This document shows, one piece after another, positions 19,522-28,637 of a stretch of 42,476 nt of DNA. The notes under the pieces are model-generated. The model was given only the letters and a program-made list of their open reading frames with translations, did not search any database and was not told the origin of the DNA. This stretch comes from Amylibacter sp. (GTDB taxonomy: Bacteria > Pseudomonadota > Alphaproteobacteria > Rhodobacterales > Rhodobacteraceae). Location of the stretch: NCBI GenBank assembly GCA_016764475.1, contig JAESRV010000003.1:1-42476 (forward strand), in the 5' to 3' direction. The stretch's first letter is position 1. Each line of letters begins with the position of its first letter. The translations under genes and the position numbers were made by a program.

Positions 19522-21522
19522 TTATTCAAACTCCATAATCACTTCATCAACCGCCATGCTGCCGCCAACTTTTGCGTTAATCTTCGATATAACGCCCTTC
19601 TTTTCCGCGCGCAGCACATTTTCCATTTTCATCGCTTCCACAGTGCAAAGTGCCTGGCCGTCCTGCACCTCATCGCCCACGGCAACATTCAGGTTCACGA
19701 TCAGACCCGGCATTGGGCAAAGCAGCATTTTCGAGGTGTCAGCTGGCAGTTTTTCCAGCATATATTCCGCCAGTTCCGCACGGCGCGGCGTATAGATGAC
19801 AACGCTGGTATCAGCCCCGCGATACCGCACCTGATAGCCCGCACTGATCGGGGCCACTTTCAGGATCAAAGGGGTGCCATCAATCATGAAATTGGCCAAC
19901 CTTTCACCCGGCACCCAGTCACTGGTCACCCGGTGTTTGGTGCCATCGGCAAAGCTGACGGATGAACCTTTCGGGTCGGCATCAATCGACACATCAAACC
20001 GCGCATCTTGCACCTTTATCACCCAGTTTTCACCAACCTTGCGTTCATGGTTATCAATCCGCCCCGATACCCGTGCAAGACGAATTTCAGCAACGCGGTA
20101 CATTGCAGCACAGGCCGCAGAGATGCGTTTTAGCGTGACTTCATTCAATTCAACCCCTTGAAATCCATCAGGATATTCTTCTTCGATGAAAGCCGTAGTA
20201 ATATCCCCGCTGGCAAATCTTGGGTGATCCATCACCGCAGACAGGAACGGCAGGTTATGCCCGATCCCTTCCACTTCGAACCCGTCCAGCGCATTGCGCA
20301 TAACGTCGATCGCGGCCGCGCGATCAGGTGCCCAAGAGCACAGTTTTGCAATCATCGGGTCGTAAAACATTGAAATTTCACCCCCTTCATAAACGCCCGT
20401 ATCATTGCGCACCACCATGGTTTTCGTGGCCACCTCTTCAGGTGGGCGGTAGCGTGACAAACGGCCAATAGAGGGCAGGAAATTACGATAGGGATCCTCT
20501 GCATAAAGCCGGCTTTCCATCGCCCAACCGTTGATCACCACATCCTTTTGCCGGATCGCAAGCTTTTCACCATAAGCCACACGGATCATCTGTTCGACCA
20601 GATCAATACCGGTGATCAATTCGGTCACAGGGTGTTCCACTTGCAAGCGTGTATTCATCTCTAGGAAATAGAAATTACGCTTACCGTCGACGATAAATTC
20701 AACCGTGCCTGCACTGCAATAATCCACCGCTTTGGCCAATGCGACAGCTTGTTTACCCATGGATTTACGGGTTTTCGCATCCAGAAACGGGGAAGGTGCC
20801 TCTTCGATCACCTTTTGATTGCGCCGCTGGATCGAACATTCACGTTCGTTCAGGTAAATACAGTTGCCATGCTTGTCACCCAGTACCTGAATTTCAATGT
20901 GGCGCGGTTGGGTGATGAATTTCTCAATGAAAATTCGGTCATCGCCAAAACTGCTGGCCGCTTCACTTTTTGACAGTTGAAACCCTTCACGGGCCTCAGC
21001 ATCATTCCAGGCAACCCGCATGCCCTTGCCACCGCCACCGGCAGAGGCTTTGATCATTACCGGATAACCGATTTCGTTTGAAATCTTAACCGCCTCGGCC
21101 TCATCCGCGATCTCGCCCATATAGCCCGGAACCGTGGTTACACCGGCTTTCGCCGCCAGTTTCTTTGAGGTAATTTTATCGCCCATAGAGGCAATAGCCC
21201 CCGCAGGTGGCCCGATAAAGGCAACGCCTGCTTTTTCCAAGGCTTGCGCGAATTTCATGTTTTCAGACAGAAACCCATACCCCGGGTGCACAGCCTCGGC
21301 CCCGGATTGGCGCACCGCATGCATCACCTTATCAATCACGATATAACTTTGCGCCGCAGGCGACGGGCCGATATGCACAGCTTCATCAGCCATTTTCACA
21401 TGCAGGGCATTCCTGTCCGCATCCGAATAGATCGCGACCGTTTTAATACCCATTTTCTGGGCCGATTTGATCACACGGCAGGCAATTTCACCACGATTGG
21501 CGATAAGGATTTTCTTGAACAT
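19522..21522 (-). CDS. pccA: Propionyl-CoA carboxylase alpha (biotin carboxylase/BCCP) subunit
   Basis: MFKKILIANRGEIACRVIKSAQKMGIKTVAIYSDADRNALHV; biotinylation motif VEAMKMENVL. Confidence 0.96.
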   Translation of the reverse strand: MFKKILIANRGEIACRVIKSAQKMGIKTVAIYSDADRNALHVKMADEAVHIGPSPAAQSYIVIDKVMHAVRQSGAEAVHPGYGFLSENMKFAQALEKAGVAFIGPPAGAIASMGDKITSKKLAAKAGVTTVPGYMGEIADEAEAVKISNEIGYPVMIKASAGGGGKGMRVAWNDAEAREGFQLSKSEAASSFGDDRIFIEKFITQPRHIEIQVLGDKHGNCIYLNERECSIQRRNQKVIEEAPSPFLDAKTRKSMGKQAVALAKAVDYCSAGTVEFIVDGKRNFYFLEMNTRLQVEHPVTELITGIDLVEQMIRVAYGEKLAIRQKDVVINGWAMESRLYAEDPYRNFLPSIGRLSRYRPPEEVATKTMVVRNDTGVYEGGEISMFYDPMIAKLCSWAPDRAAAIDVMRNALDGFEVEGIGHNLPFLSAVMDHPRFASGDITTAFIEEEYPDGFQGVELNEVTLKRISAACAAMYRVAEIRLARVSGRIDNHERKVGENWVIKVQDARFDVSIDADPKGSSVSFADGTKHRVTSDWVPGERLANFMIDGTPLILKVAPISAGYQVRYRGADTSVVIYTPRRAELAEYMLEKLPADTSKMLLCPMPGLIVNLNVAVGDEVQDGQALCTVEAMKMENVLRAEKKGVISKINAKVGGSMAVDEVIMEFE

Positions 21523-21563
21523 TAGGATCCCCTAGGAAAGTTAAGGACAGGTAGGTTTTCCGC

Positions 21564-21596
21564 ACAAAAAAAGACCCTTGTGAATATACACAAGGG
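21564..21596 (-). terminator. Rho-independent terminator upstream of pccA
   Basis: Minus strand CCCTTGTG-tatatt-CACAAGGG followed by TCTTTTTTT; lies between the upstream small genes and the pccA start at 21522. Confidence 0.85.
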
Positions 21597-21832
21597 CCCT
21601 AGTAGAGGGGAAATGAAAGAGCTGTTCCGCATGAAAGAGCGAAAAAACTCTTGATCGGCTTTTGCTTTTGCAAGCGACGCGGCCAATCTAGGCGTCATCG
21701 AAGTTACATAAGAACTTCCTTGATCATTAAGGTAAACGGCTTTTTCACACTTGCATATCAAATTGTTCAGGCCCCCCACAGTTTGGGCGTAAAGCTGCCA
21801 AAGTTGTTTTATGATGCGCGAGTTCATGCCGA

Positions 21833-22180
21833 TTAACCCCCAAAAACCTCTGGAAAGCTCACCATAGCGCGCCCAACGTTGATTTTCAGCAATGTCTCAT
21901 AGTCTTCGGGATCAAAGGAATCATCGGCTGCTTCCACTTCACGGCCCAACAACCAACTTAGGCGGCCCGCATCCAGGTTGCCGCGTTCAAACGGTTCTTC
22001 GCCGAAATGTTCCCATAAAGCCCGCATGAAACCTTCATCCGCACGGCGATCCGCAGGTCGGCGATCCGCATAACGTTCGCGTTTGATCAACTTAGTTACG
22101 CCCTTTTTACTGGCACGCCTAATGGTAAACTGAAAATCAGAGCTGGGAAGACGGGAAGGAAAACCACGGTGTTTTATCAT
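21833..22180 (-). CDS. Hypothetical protein (115 aa) in pcc operon
   Basis: Well-formed acidic/basic protein-like sequence ADRRPADRRADEGFMRALWEHFGEEPFERGNLDAGRLSWLLGREVEAADDSFDPEDYETLLKINVGRAMVSFPEVFGG in the operon direction. Confidence 0.6.
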   Translation of the reverse strand: MIKHRGFPSRLPSSDFQFTIRRASKKGVTKLIKRERYADRRPADRRADEGFMRALWEHFGEEPFERGNLDAGRLSWLLGREVEAADDSFDPEDYETLLKINVGRAMVSFPEVFGG

Positions 22181-22246
22181 GACACACCCCCGCAGGTGCG
22201 CATCTGTGGGATGCCAAGAACCGTGATCGGTTCTTGGCTATAATTT

Positions 22247-22381
22247 TTAGTATTTTTGTGTTGGCACAGGTGCCGGGATGGGTTCTGGCTCAGGTGTTGG
22301 ACCTGCAGAAGATGAAGAATTTGCACATGCAGACAGTCCAAGGACCAAAAGTAGCGCGATAGATGTAATTGTTTTTGACAT
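22247..22381 (-). CDS. Small putative lipoprotein (44 aa), absent from the supplied ORF track
   Basis: Minus-strand translation MSKTITSIALLLVLGLSACANSSSSAGPTPEPEPIPAPVPTQKY*: signal peptide with LSAC lipobox and Pro-rich tail. Confidence 0.75.
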   Translation of the reverse strand: MSKTITSIALLLVLGLSACANSSSSAGPTPEPEPIPAPVPTQKY

Positions 22382-22592
22382 ATTGCTATCCTAATTTTGT
22401 TACGAGCCAAGCCAGTTAACACTTGGAATAGCTGCAGCTTAGCAGCTTTTGCCTGCAAAAAACAGGCGGATAATGCAAAGTTTTCCTGAAAATGGTAAAA
22501 TACGGCCCAATATGATGCCTTTGAGCCCCCAAAACAGGCTTTACCCGCTTTTTCAGCTCTAAAAATGTCATTTTTTAACATAACAGCCCCCT

Positions 22593-24131
22593 TCACAACG
22601 GCAAATTATCATGTTTGCGCCAAGGATTCTTTACATCCTTTGACTTCAAACTGGCAAATGCGCGTGCCACACGCATGCGCGTATTATGCGGCATGATCAC
22701 CTCATCAATAAAGCCGTTTTCGGCGGCCACAAACGGGTTGGCAAAACGTTCTTCATAATCCGCCGTCAGGGTAGCGATCTTATCCGCATCACCCAAATCA
22801 GCCCGGTGCAGAATTTCAACCGCCCCTTTGGCCCCCATCACCGCAATTTCAGCGGTGGGCCAGGCATAATTCACGTCACCACCCAAATGCTTGGGCGACA
22901 TCACACAATATGCCCCGCCATACGCCTTGCGGGTGATCAGTGTGACACGCGGCACCGTGGCCTCGCCAAATGCATACAATAATTTGGCGCCGTGCTTGAT
23001 CACACCACCATATTCCTGCGCTGTTCCAGGCAGAAACCCTGGCACATCTACCAGCGTCAGCAACGGGATTTCAAACGCATCGCAAAACCGCACGAAACGT
23101 GCCGCTTTGCGAGAGGCATTAATATCAAGACACCCCGCCAACACCATCGGTTGATTGGCCACCACGCCAACGGTAGAGCCTTCAAGGCGGATAAAGCCCG
23201 TCAGGATATTCTTTGCAAATTCTTCTTGGATTTCAAAGAAATCACCCTCATCGGCCAGTTTTGTCACCAATTCCTTCATGTCATAAGGTGTGTTGGGATT
23301 ATCCGGGATCAGCGTATTCAGGGATGGTTCTTTGCGCATATGCCCGTCAAAAAACGGTCGCACAGGCGGTTTGGATTTATTATTCAGCGGCAGAAAATCA
23401 AACAAACGGCGCACTTCCATCAGTGCTTCCATATCGTTCTCATAAGCCCCGTCCGCGACCGATGATTTACTGCTGTGGGTCTTGGCCCCGCCCAGATCTT
23501 CTGCGGTAACCACCTCATTTGTCACGGTTTTAAGCACATCAGGCCCGGTCAGAAACATGTATGAGCTGTCACGCACCATGAAAATAAAATCGGTCAGCGC
23601 GGGCGAATAAACCGCGCCCCCCGCACTAGGGCCCATGATCACACTGATCTGCGGGATCACGCCGGATGCCTTGATATTGTTATGAAACACCGATGTGTAA
23701 CCCGCCAAGGCGGCCACACCTTCTTGAATGCGCGCCCCACCCGAGTCGCTAAGCCCGATGATAGGTGCGCCGTTGCGCATCGCCATTTCCTGAACTTTGC
23801 AGATTTTCTTGGCGTGCGTCACCGAAAGAGAGCCGCCATAAACCGTAAAATCCTGACTGAACACATAGACCATACGGCCGTTGATCGTGCCCCAGCCCGT
23901 GACCACGCCGTCACCGGGGATATGTTCTTTATCCATGCCGAAATCCTGGCATTTATGCGTCACAAACATATCAAACTCTTCAAAAGAGCCTTCATCCAGC
24001 AAAACTTCAATGCGTTCACGCGCGGTCAGCTTGCCTTTGGCATGTTGCACATCAACACGGCGTTTGCCGCCACCCAGTTTGGCCGCAGCACGGCGATCTT
24101 CCAGTTGTTCGATGATATCTGTATTTGACAC
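22593..24131 (-). CDS. pccB: Propionyl-CoA carboxylase beta subunit (carboxyltransferase)
   Basis: [70 protein letters not shown] start with upstream GGGAGGAA preferred over the ORF-track ATG at 24167. Confidence 0.95.
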   Translation of the reverse strand: MSNTDIIEQLEDRRAAAKLGGGKRRVDVQHAKGKLTARERIEVLLDEGSFEEFDMFVTHKCQDFGMDKEHIPGDGVVTGWGTINGRMVYVFSQDFTVYGGSLSVTHAKKICKVQEMAMRNGAPIIGLSDSGGARIQEGVAALAGYTSVFHNNIKASGVIPQISVIMGPSAGGAVYSPALTDFIFMVRDSSYMFLTGPDVLKTVTNEVVTAEDLGGAKTHSSKSSVADGAYENDMEALMEVRRLFDFLPLNNKSKPPVRPFFDGHMRKEPSLNTLIPDNPNTPYDMKELVTKLADEGDFFEIQEEFAKNILTGFIRLEGSTVGVVANQPMVLAGCLDINASRKAARFVRFCDAFEIPLLTLVDVPGFLPGTAQEYGGVIKHGAKLLYAFGEATVPRVTLITRKAYGGAYCVMSPKHLGGDVNYAWPTAEIAVMGAKGAVEILHRADLGDADKIATLTADYEERFANPFVAAENGFIDEVIMPHNTRMRVARAFASLKSKDVKNPWRKHDNLPL

Positions 24132-24201
24132 GCAAATTCCTCCCGCAGCGTATGGATTGTTGTACACTACTTACCTCTACGGGAAAGGCAATTTTAGTTA
24201 A

Positions 24202-24250
24202 TTTGCAAAATGTTTTCATTGTTGCTATTGCTAAATGCAAAATTGCAAAA
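24202..24250. promoter_or_regulatory. Putative PccR-type operator cluster (TTTGCAAA-like boxes) between pccB and pccR
   Basis: TTTGCAAA at 24202-24209 and ATGCAAAA-TTGCAAAA at 24235-24250 in the divergent intergenic region; resembles the TTTGCAAA motif reported for PccR of Rhodobacter sphaeroides. Confidence 0.65.
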
Positions 24251-24269
24251 TCTTAGGGGAAACACACCC

Positions 24270-25682
24270 ATGGCAAATACCAAACTCTATGCAGGTGTCA
24301 GCCTGCGCCAAATTCGTCAGGACTTTAATATAAGTCAAAAAGTGTTTGCTGACAGGTTGGGTATATCCCTGCCCTACCTGAGCCAAATGGAAAACAATCA
24401 CCGCCCCATTGCCACATCCGTGGTGCTGACACTGGCACGCGATTTCAGCTTTGATGTCACCAAATTATCCGACAGCGACACACCGCGCGTTGTCGCCGAT
24501 ATGAAAGAGGCCTTGGCCGACCCTTTGTTTGGTGACACTCAAACCAGTCTTGCGGATTTGCAACTGGCCGCATCAAACGCGCCTAGCTTGGCACGCGCGT
24601 TTTTAGACCTGCATCGCAGTTACCGTCAAGCTCAGGAACGTCTTGCATCTTTGGATGAAGCTTTAGGGCGTGAAGGCGGTTCCGTCACCCTGTCTCCGTG
24701 GGAAGAGGTGCGGGATTTCTTTCACTATTGCGATAATTATATCGACGCTATTGATATAAAAGCGGAATTTATTTCAAATAAACTAGCAGAAAAACAACTT
24801 TCAATACATTCCGCCCTGTCCAGCCGCCTATCAGATAAACACCACCTGACGGTTCAATTTGAAACCACGGATAGCTTGCGTAATATGGATGCAACAGCCC
24901 GCACATTAACCTTGTCAAAAACTGCATCAGAGGCTTCGCGCAGCTTTCAGATGGCCCACCAAATCGCCCTGTTGGAATGCCATGAATTACTGGAAGCCAC
25001 GTTGGATATGGCCCGTTTCAGCACCCCCGAAGCCCGTGATATTTGCAAAATCGGGCTGGCCAACTACTTTGCCGGGGCCACACTTTTACCCTATAGCGCG
25101 TTCTTGCAAGCCGCCCAGGAATGCCGCCATGATTTAGAGGTTCTAGCCTTAAGGTTCGGGGCCTCCATTGAACAGGTCGCTCACCGCCTATCCACCATGC
25201 AGCGCACAGGGCTGAAAGGCATCCCGTTCTTTTTCGTGCGCGTTGATCAAGCCGGCACCATCACCAAACGTCACTCTGCCACCACATTGCAATTCGCCCG
25301 ATATGGCGGTGCCTGCCCCTTGTGGAACGTGCACCGCGCCTTTGAAACACCAGGTCAGTTTTTGCGTCAGCTTGCCGAAACCCCTGACGGCGCACAATAC
25401 TTTTGTCTTGCGCGTGATGTATCAAAACCATCGGGGTCATTTCGCGCCCCCACTCGGCGTTACGCTATCGGGTTGGGGTGTGAAGTGAAACATGCAGACG
25501 CTTTGGTTTATGCCGATGATTTAGACACCAAAAATGCACAAGCATTTGAGCCCATAGGCATATCATGCCGCATATGCGAGCGTGAAAACTGCCATCAACG
25601 ATCGGTTCCGCCCTTGGAACGCCGCCTTGAGGTTAATCACAATTCACGCGGTGTGCTACCTTATTCATTATCCGAAAAGTAG
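24270..25682 (+). CDS. pccR: Short-chain fatty acyl-CoA regulator family (XRE HTH) protein, PccR-like
   Basis: N-terminal HTH LRQIRQDFNISQKVFADRLGISLPYLSQMENNHRPI; C-terminal Cys-rich ISCRICERENCHQRSVPPLERRLEV; divergent to pccB. Start at MANTKLYAG (24270). Confidence 0.87.
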   Translation: MANTKLYAGVSLRQIRQDFNISQKVFADRLGISLPYLSQMENNHRPIATSVVLTLARDFSFDVTKLSDSDTPRVVADMKEALADPLFGDTQTSLADLQLAASNAPSLARAFLDLHRSYRQAQERLASLDEALGREGGSVTLSPWEEVRDFFHYCDNYIDAIDIKAEFISNKLAEKQLSIHSALSSRLSDKHHLTVQFETTDSLRNMDATARTLTLSKTASEASRSFQMAHQIALLECHELLEATLDMARFSTPEARDICKIGLANYFAGATLLPYSAFLQAAQECRHDLEVLALRFGASIEQVAHRLSTMQRTGLKGIPFFFVRVDQAGTITKRHSATTLQFARYGGACPLWNVHRAFETPGQFLRQLAETPDGAQYFCLARDVSKPSGSFRAPTRRYAIGLGCEVKHADALVYADDLDTKNAQAFEPIGISCRICERENCHQRSVPPLERRLEVNHNSRGVLPYSLSEK

Positions 25683-25740
25683 CTGGACGTTTTCAATACC
25701 CGTGATAAGTCTGAATTACTTACCTAAATTCAGGCCATAA

Positions 25741-26955
25741 ATGTCCACTCCGCACCCCAAAGCGCGTTATTTTGATCGCAACACCCCGCCCAACATCACC
25801 ACATTGGTGTTAATCGCCAGCCTTGGGTCAACCTCACTGACCATCTTTCTGGCTTCATTACCAGAAATGGCGCGGCATTTCGATGTGCCTTACGCGCTGA
25901 TGCAACTGGCCATATCGGGCTATATCGCCATAACCGCAATCGCCCACCTTGTGCTGGGCCCGGTTTCCGACCGCTTTGGCCGTAGGCCAGTGATGCTGGT
26001 CTCTATCATCCTTTTCATCATTGCCTCTATCGGGGCCGCCAAAAGCAGCAGCTTTGAGGTATTCATCTTGTTTCGCGTCATGCAATCCGTGATCGTCAGC
26101 GGGCTGGTATTGTCACGCACCATTGTGCGCGATCTGGTTGCCCGCGAACACGCAGCCAGCATGATCGGCTATGTCACCATGGGCATGGCACTGGCCCCGA
26201 TGCTGGCCCCACCCCTTGGCGGGCTGTTGGCAAAATACTATGGCTGGCAGTCAAATTTCTACTTCTTAAGCCTGTTCAGCGCGTTTGTTTTTATCATCTG
26301 CTGGTTTGATCTGGGCGAGACCAACAGACACAAAATGACCAACTTCAAAGCACAAATCAAAGCCTATCCCGACCTGTTGAAATCCCGCAGGTTCTGGGGC
26401 TATGCCCTGACAGCGGCATTTTCCGCAGGCACATTTTTCGCCTACTTGGGTGGCGCACCTTTTGTGGGTAGTGAAATATACCACCTGACCAGTGCCCAAA
26501 TCGGCGGTTACCTGATGCTGACCCCTGTGGGCTATATGATCGGCAACGGCCTGTCGGGGCGGTACACCAACACATATGGCATCTATAAAATGATGACCGT
26601 GGGCATTACCATCACCATCGTCGGCATGGGCAGCGCGTTGATCGTCACCCTTGCCGGTTGGGATCACCCGCTGGCATTCTTCCTTTTCGCCACCACCATC
26701 GGGCTGGGCAACGGCATGACCTTGCCCAGCGCAAATGCAGGTATGTTGGATGTGAAACCGGAACTTGCAGGCTCTGCATCGGGTTTGGGCGGGGCATTGA
26801 TGACCTTGGGCGGGGCGGCATTTTCAGCCCTCGCGGGCAGTCTTTTAACCGCATCAAGTGGTGTATTACCCTTGATCGGCTGTATTATCCTGTCCGCATG
26901 TTTGGGCCTGATCGCCGCCCGTTATACCATCCGCATTGAGCGGCAAATGTTATGA
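25741..26955 (+). CDS. MFS multidrug efflux transporter, Bcr/CflA type
   Basis: LGPVSDRFGRRPVMLVSIILF, RVMQSVIVSGLVLSRTIVRDL, multiple TM segments. Confidence 0.88.
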   Translation: MSTPHPKARYFDRNTPPNITTLVLIASLGSTSLTIFLASLPEMARHFDVPYALMQLAISGYIAITAIAHLVLGPVSDRFGRRPVMLVSIILFIIASIGAAKSSSFEVFILFRVMQSVIVSGLVLSRTIVRDLVAREHAASMIGYVTMGMALAPMLAPPLGGLLAKYYGWQSNFYFLSLFSAFVFIICWFDLGETNRHKMTNFKAQIKAYPDLLKSRRFWGYALTAAFSAGTFFAYLGGAPFVGSEIYHLTSAQIGGYLMLTPVGYMIGNGLSGRYTNTYGIYKMMTVGITITIVGMGSALIVTLAGWDHPLAFFLFATTIGLGNGMTLPSANAGMLDVKPELAGSASGLGGALMTLGGAAFSALAGSLLTASSGVLPLIGCIILSACLGLIAARYTIRIERQML

Positions 26956-27761
26956 GCCGGTTAAGGCATATGTTAAGTTGGCTGATCATCCTTTATATTG
27001 CGGCTTTTGCCACCGTCTGGTTTGCGCGCATTGCGTTGATTTATCCGTTCAGCACGGCCTACCAAACACCCAAAGATGCCGGTGAGCCGCGCTTGCGCGA
27101 ATACAAGCTGAAAACCGATGACGGCAACACCCTGATTATCTGGGCCCGCCCGGCAAAGGGGCGCAAGGCGACGGTGCTTTATTTTCACGGCAATGCCGGT
27201 AATCTGGCAGGCCGCGCCCAGCGGTTTGAGCGTCTGATTGATCGCGGTTACGGGGTTGTGGCGATGGCTTACCGCGGCTCAGGCGGTAGCACCGGGCAGC
27301 CATCCGAGGATGTGATTACCAAAGATGCACTCTTGTTGCGGGCCAACTTGGCGCAAATTCTGGGCATGGCACCAAAGGGTAAAATAATCTATTACGGTGA
27401 AAGTCTGGGCACGGGTGTGGCTACGAAACTGGCCACAAACACCCTACCCGATGCCCTGATACTGGAAGCCCCTTATACCGCCATTGTTGATTTGGCTGCC
27501 AAACAAATGCCGATCTTTCCCATACGCGCAGTATTGGATCAACGCTGGGAAACCCGCGAATATATCAAGGGGATAGATACCCCGACACTGGTTTTGCATG
27601 GCACCAACGATCAGGTCATTCCATATGCCCATGGCAAGATTATATTTGATCTGTCGCCCGCCAAAGATAAAGTGATGAAAACACTGCAAGGCGGCGGACA
27701 TTCATCTGCGTTTTCCGGTGAAGGCCAAACTGCTATTTACCAATTTATTGAAGATTTATAA
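26952..27761 (+). CDS. Alpha/beta hydrolase (serine aminopeptidase S33-like)
   Basis: LYFHGNAGNLAGRAQRFERLIDRGYGVVAMAYRGSGGSTGQPSE; nucleophile GESLGTGVATKLA; overlaps preceding stop. Confidence 0.85.
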   Translation: MSRLRHMLSWLIILYIAAFATVWFARIALIYPFSTAYQTPKDAGEPRLREYKLKTDDGNTLIIWARPAKGRKATVLYFHGNAGNLAGRAQRFERLIDRGYGVVAMAYRGSGGSTGQPSEDVITKDALLLRANLAQILGMAPKGKIIYYGESLGTGVATKLATNTLPDALILEAPYTAIVDLAAKQMPIFPIRAVLDQRWETREYIKGIDTPTLVLHGTNDQVIPYAHGKIIFDLSPAKDKVMKTLQGGGHSSAFSGEGQTAIYQFIEDL

Positions 27762-27767
27762 CGGGTT

Positions 27768-27805
27768 ATCGCCCCGTCGCCGTGTGTTTGGTGGCGGGGT
27801 TTTCA
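27768..27805 (+). terminator. Probable Rho-independent terminator
   Basis: CGCCCCGTCGCCGTGTGTTTGGTGGCGGGGTTTTC: stem with two G-U pairs, short T-run; coordinates approximate. Confidence 0.5.
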
Positions 27806-28006
27806 TCTGTTTGGGCTATGATGTTCATAAGAAGGCAGGCCTGCCATTTGTAGCTATAAAACCGAACAAAGGCTTTACCCTTTGCACCTATTCTTACATG
27901 TAATTTTCGGTGGCTTTCGCATTTGGCACTGCTATGCGCCCTTTGAAAACCCGTGAACTACTTTTGACGTCACCTGCGTTATACACTTGCAAAGATGTAA
28001 ACGGCG

Positions 28007-28603
28007 TTAGGAAGGCGTTCGCGCATCAGCCTGCAACTGCAACGCCAGATACTGTTTCACAATCGAAATTGTTTCCACACGGTCTGCCGTTGATTTCTGC
28101 AAAGCCTGGCGGATGTAAAACCCGTCAATAATCGACGCCAAACCGTTGGCGATGCGCTTGGCCTTATCCCGATCTGTCAGTTTGCACAGATCATAGACCA
28201 GATTGGATTGTAACCGCTGGGCATAGACCTGCAACAGGCGTTGCGCATCCGCAGAGTTTTGCGCCAAGACATAAAACGTCAACCAAGATGCTACCACTTG
28301 TGGCTGAAAGTTATCCACGTGAAAACTGGCATCAATAATCGCTTCAACCCGCTGCAAGGGCGTATTCGCGCCCGCCAATTCGCGATTCACATTCTGCCCG
28401 AAACGGGCCAGAATTTCACGCATGGCCGCCAGCAATATCTGGTCTTTGCTGCCAAAATAGTGATGCGCCAACGCACTGGAAACCCCTGCCCGTTTGGCGA
28501 TTTTACCTACCGTGACATTCAAGGATCCAGCATTGCCTATTTCAAGGATTGTGGCCTCAATCAAAGCTTTGCGCCGAATAGGTTCCATTCCGATTTTGGG
28601 CAT
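28007..28603 (-). CDS. TetR-family regulator, BetI-like
   Basis: RRKALIEATILEIGNAGSLNVTVGKIAKRAGVSSALAHHYFGSKDQILLAAMREI; last gene of the LLM/ALDH operon. Confidence 0.85.
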   Translation of the reverse strand: MPKIGMEPIRRKALIEATILEIGNAGSLNVTVGKIAKRAGVSSALAHHYFGSKDQILLAAMREILARFGQNVNRELAGANTPLQRVEAIIDASFHVDNFQPQVVASWLTFYVLAQNSADAQRLLQVYAQRLQSNLVYDLCKLTDRDKAKRIANGLASIIDGFYIRQALQKSTADRVETISIVKQYLALQLQADARTPS

Positions 28604-28637
28604 TATAGTCCTTAAATATCAGGGCGTTTGGGCCACC

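Noticed and set aside
22177-22596. 139-aa ORF between pccB and the 115-aa ORF
   Set aside because: Covers the non-coding leader and the out-of-frame lipoprotein gene; no protein-like conservation pattern visible.
27762-28006. Short plus-strand ORFs (27718..27903, 27910..28131) between the alpha/beta hydrolase and TetR genes
   Set aside because: The first crosses a probable terminator, the second overlaps the TetR 3' end; no motif or ribosome-binding support.
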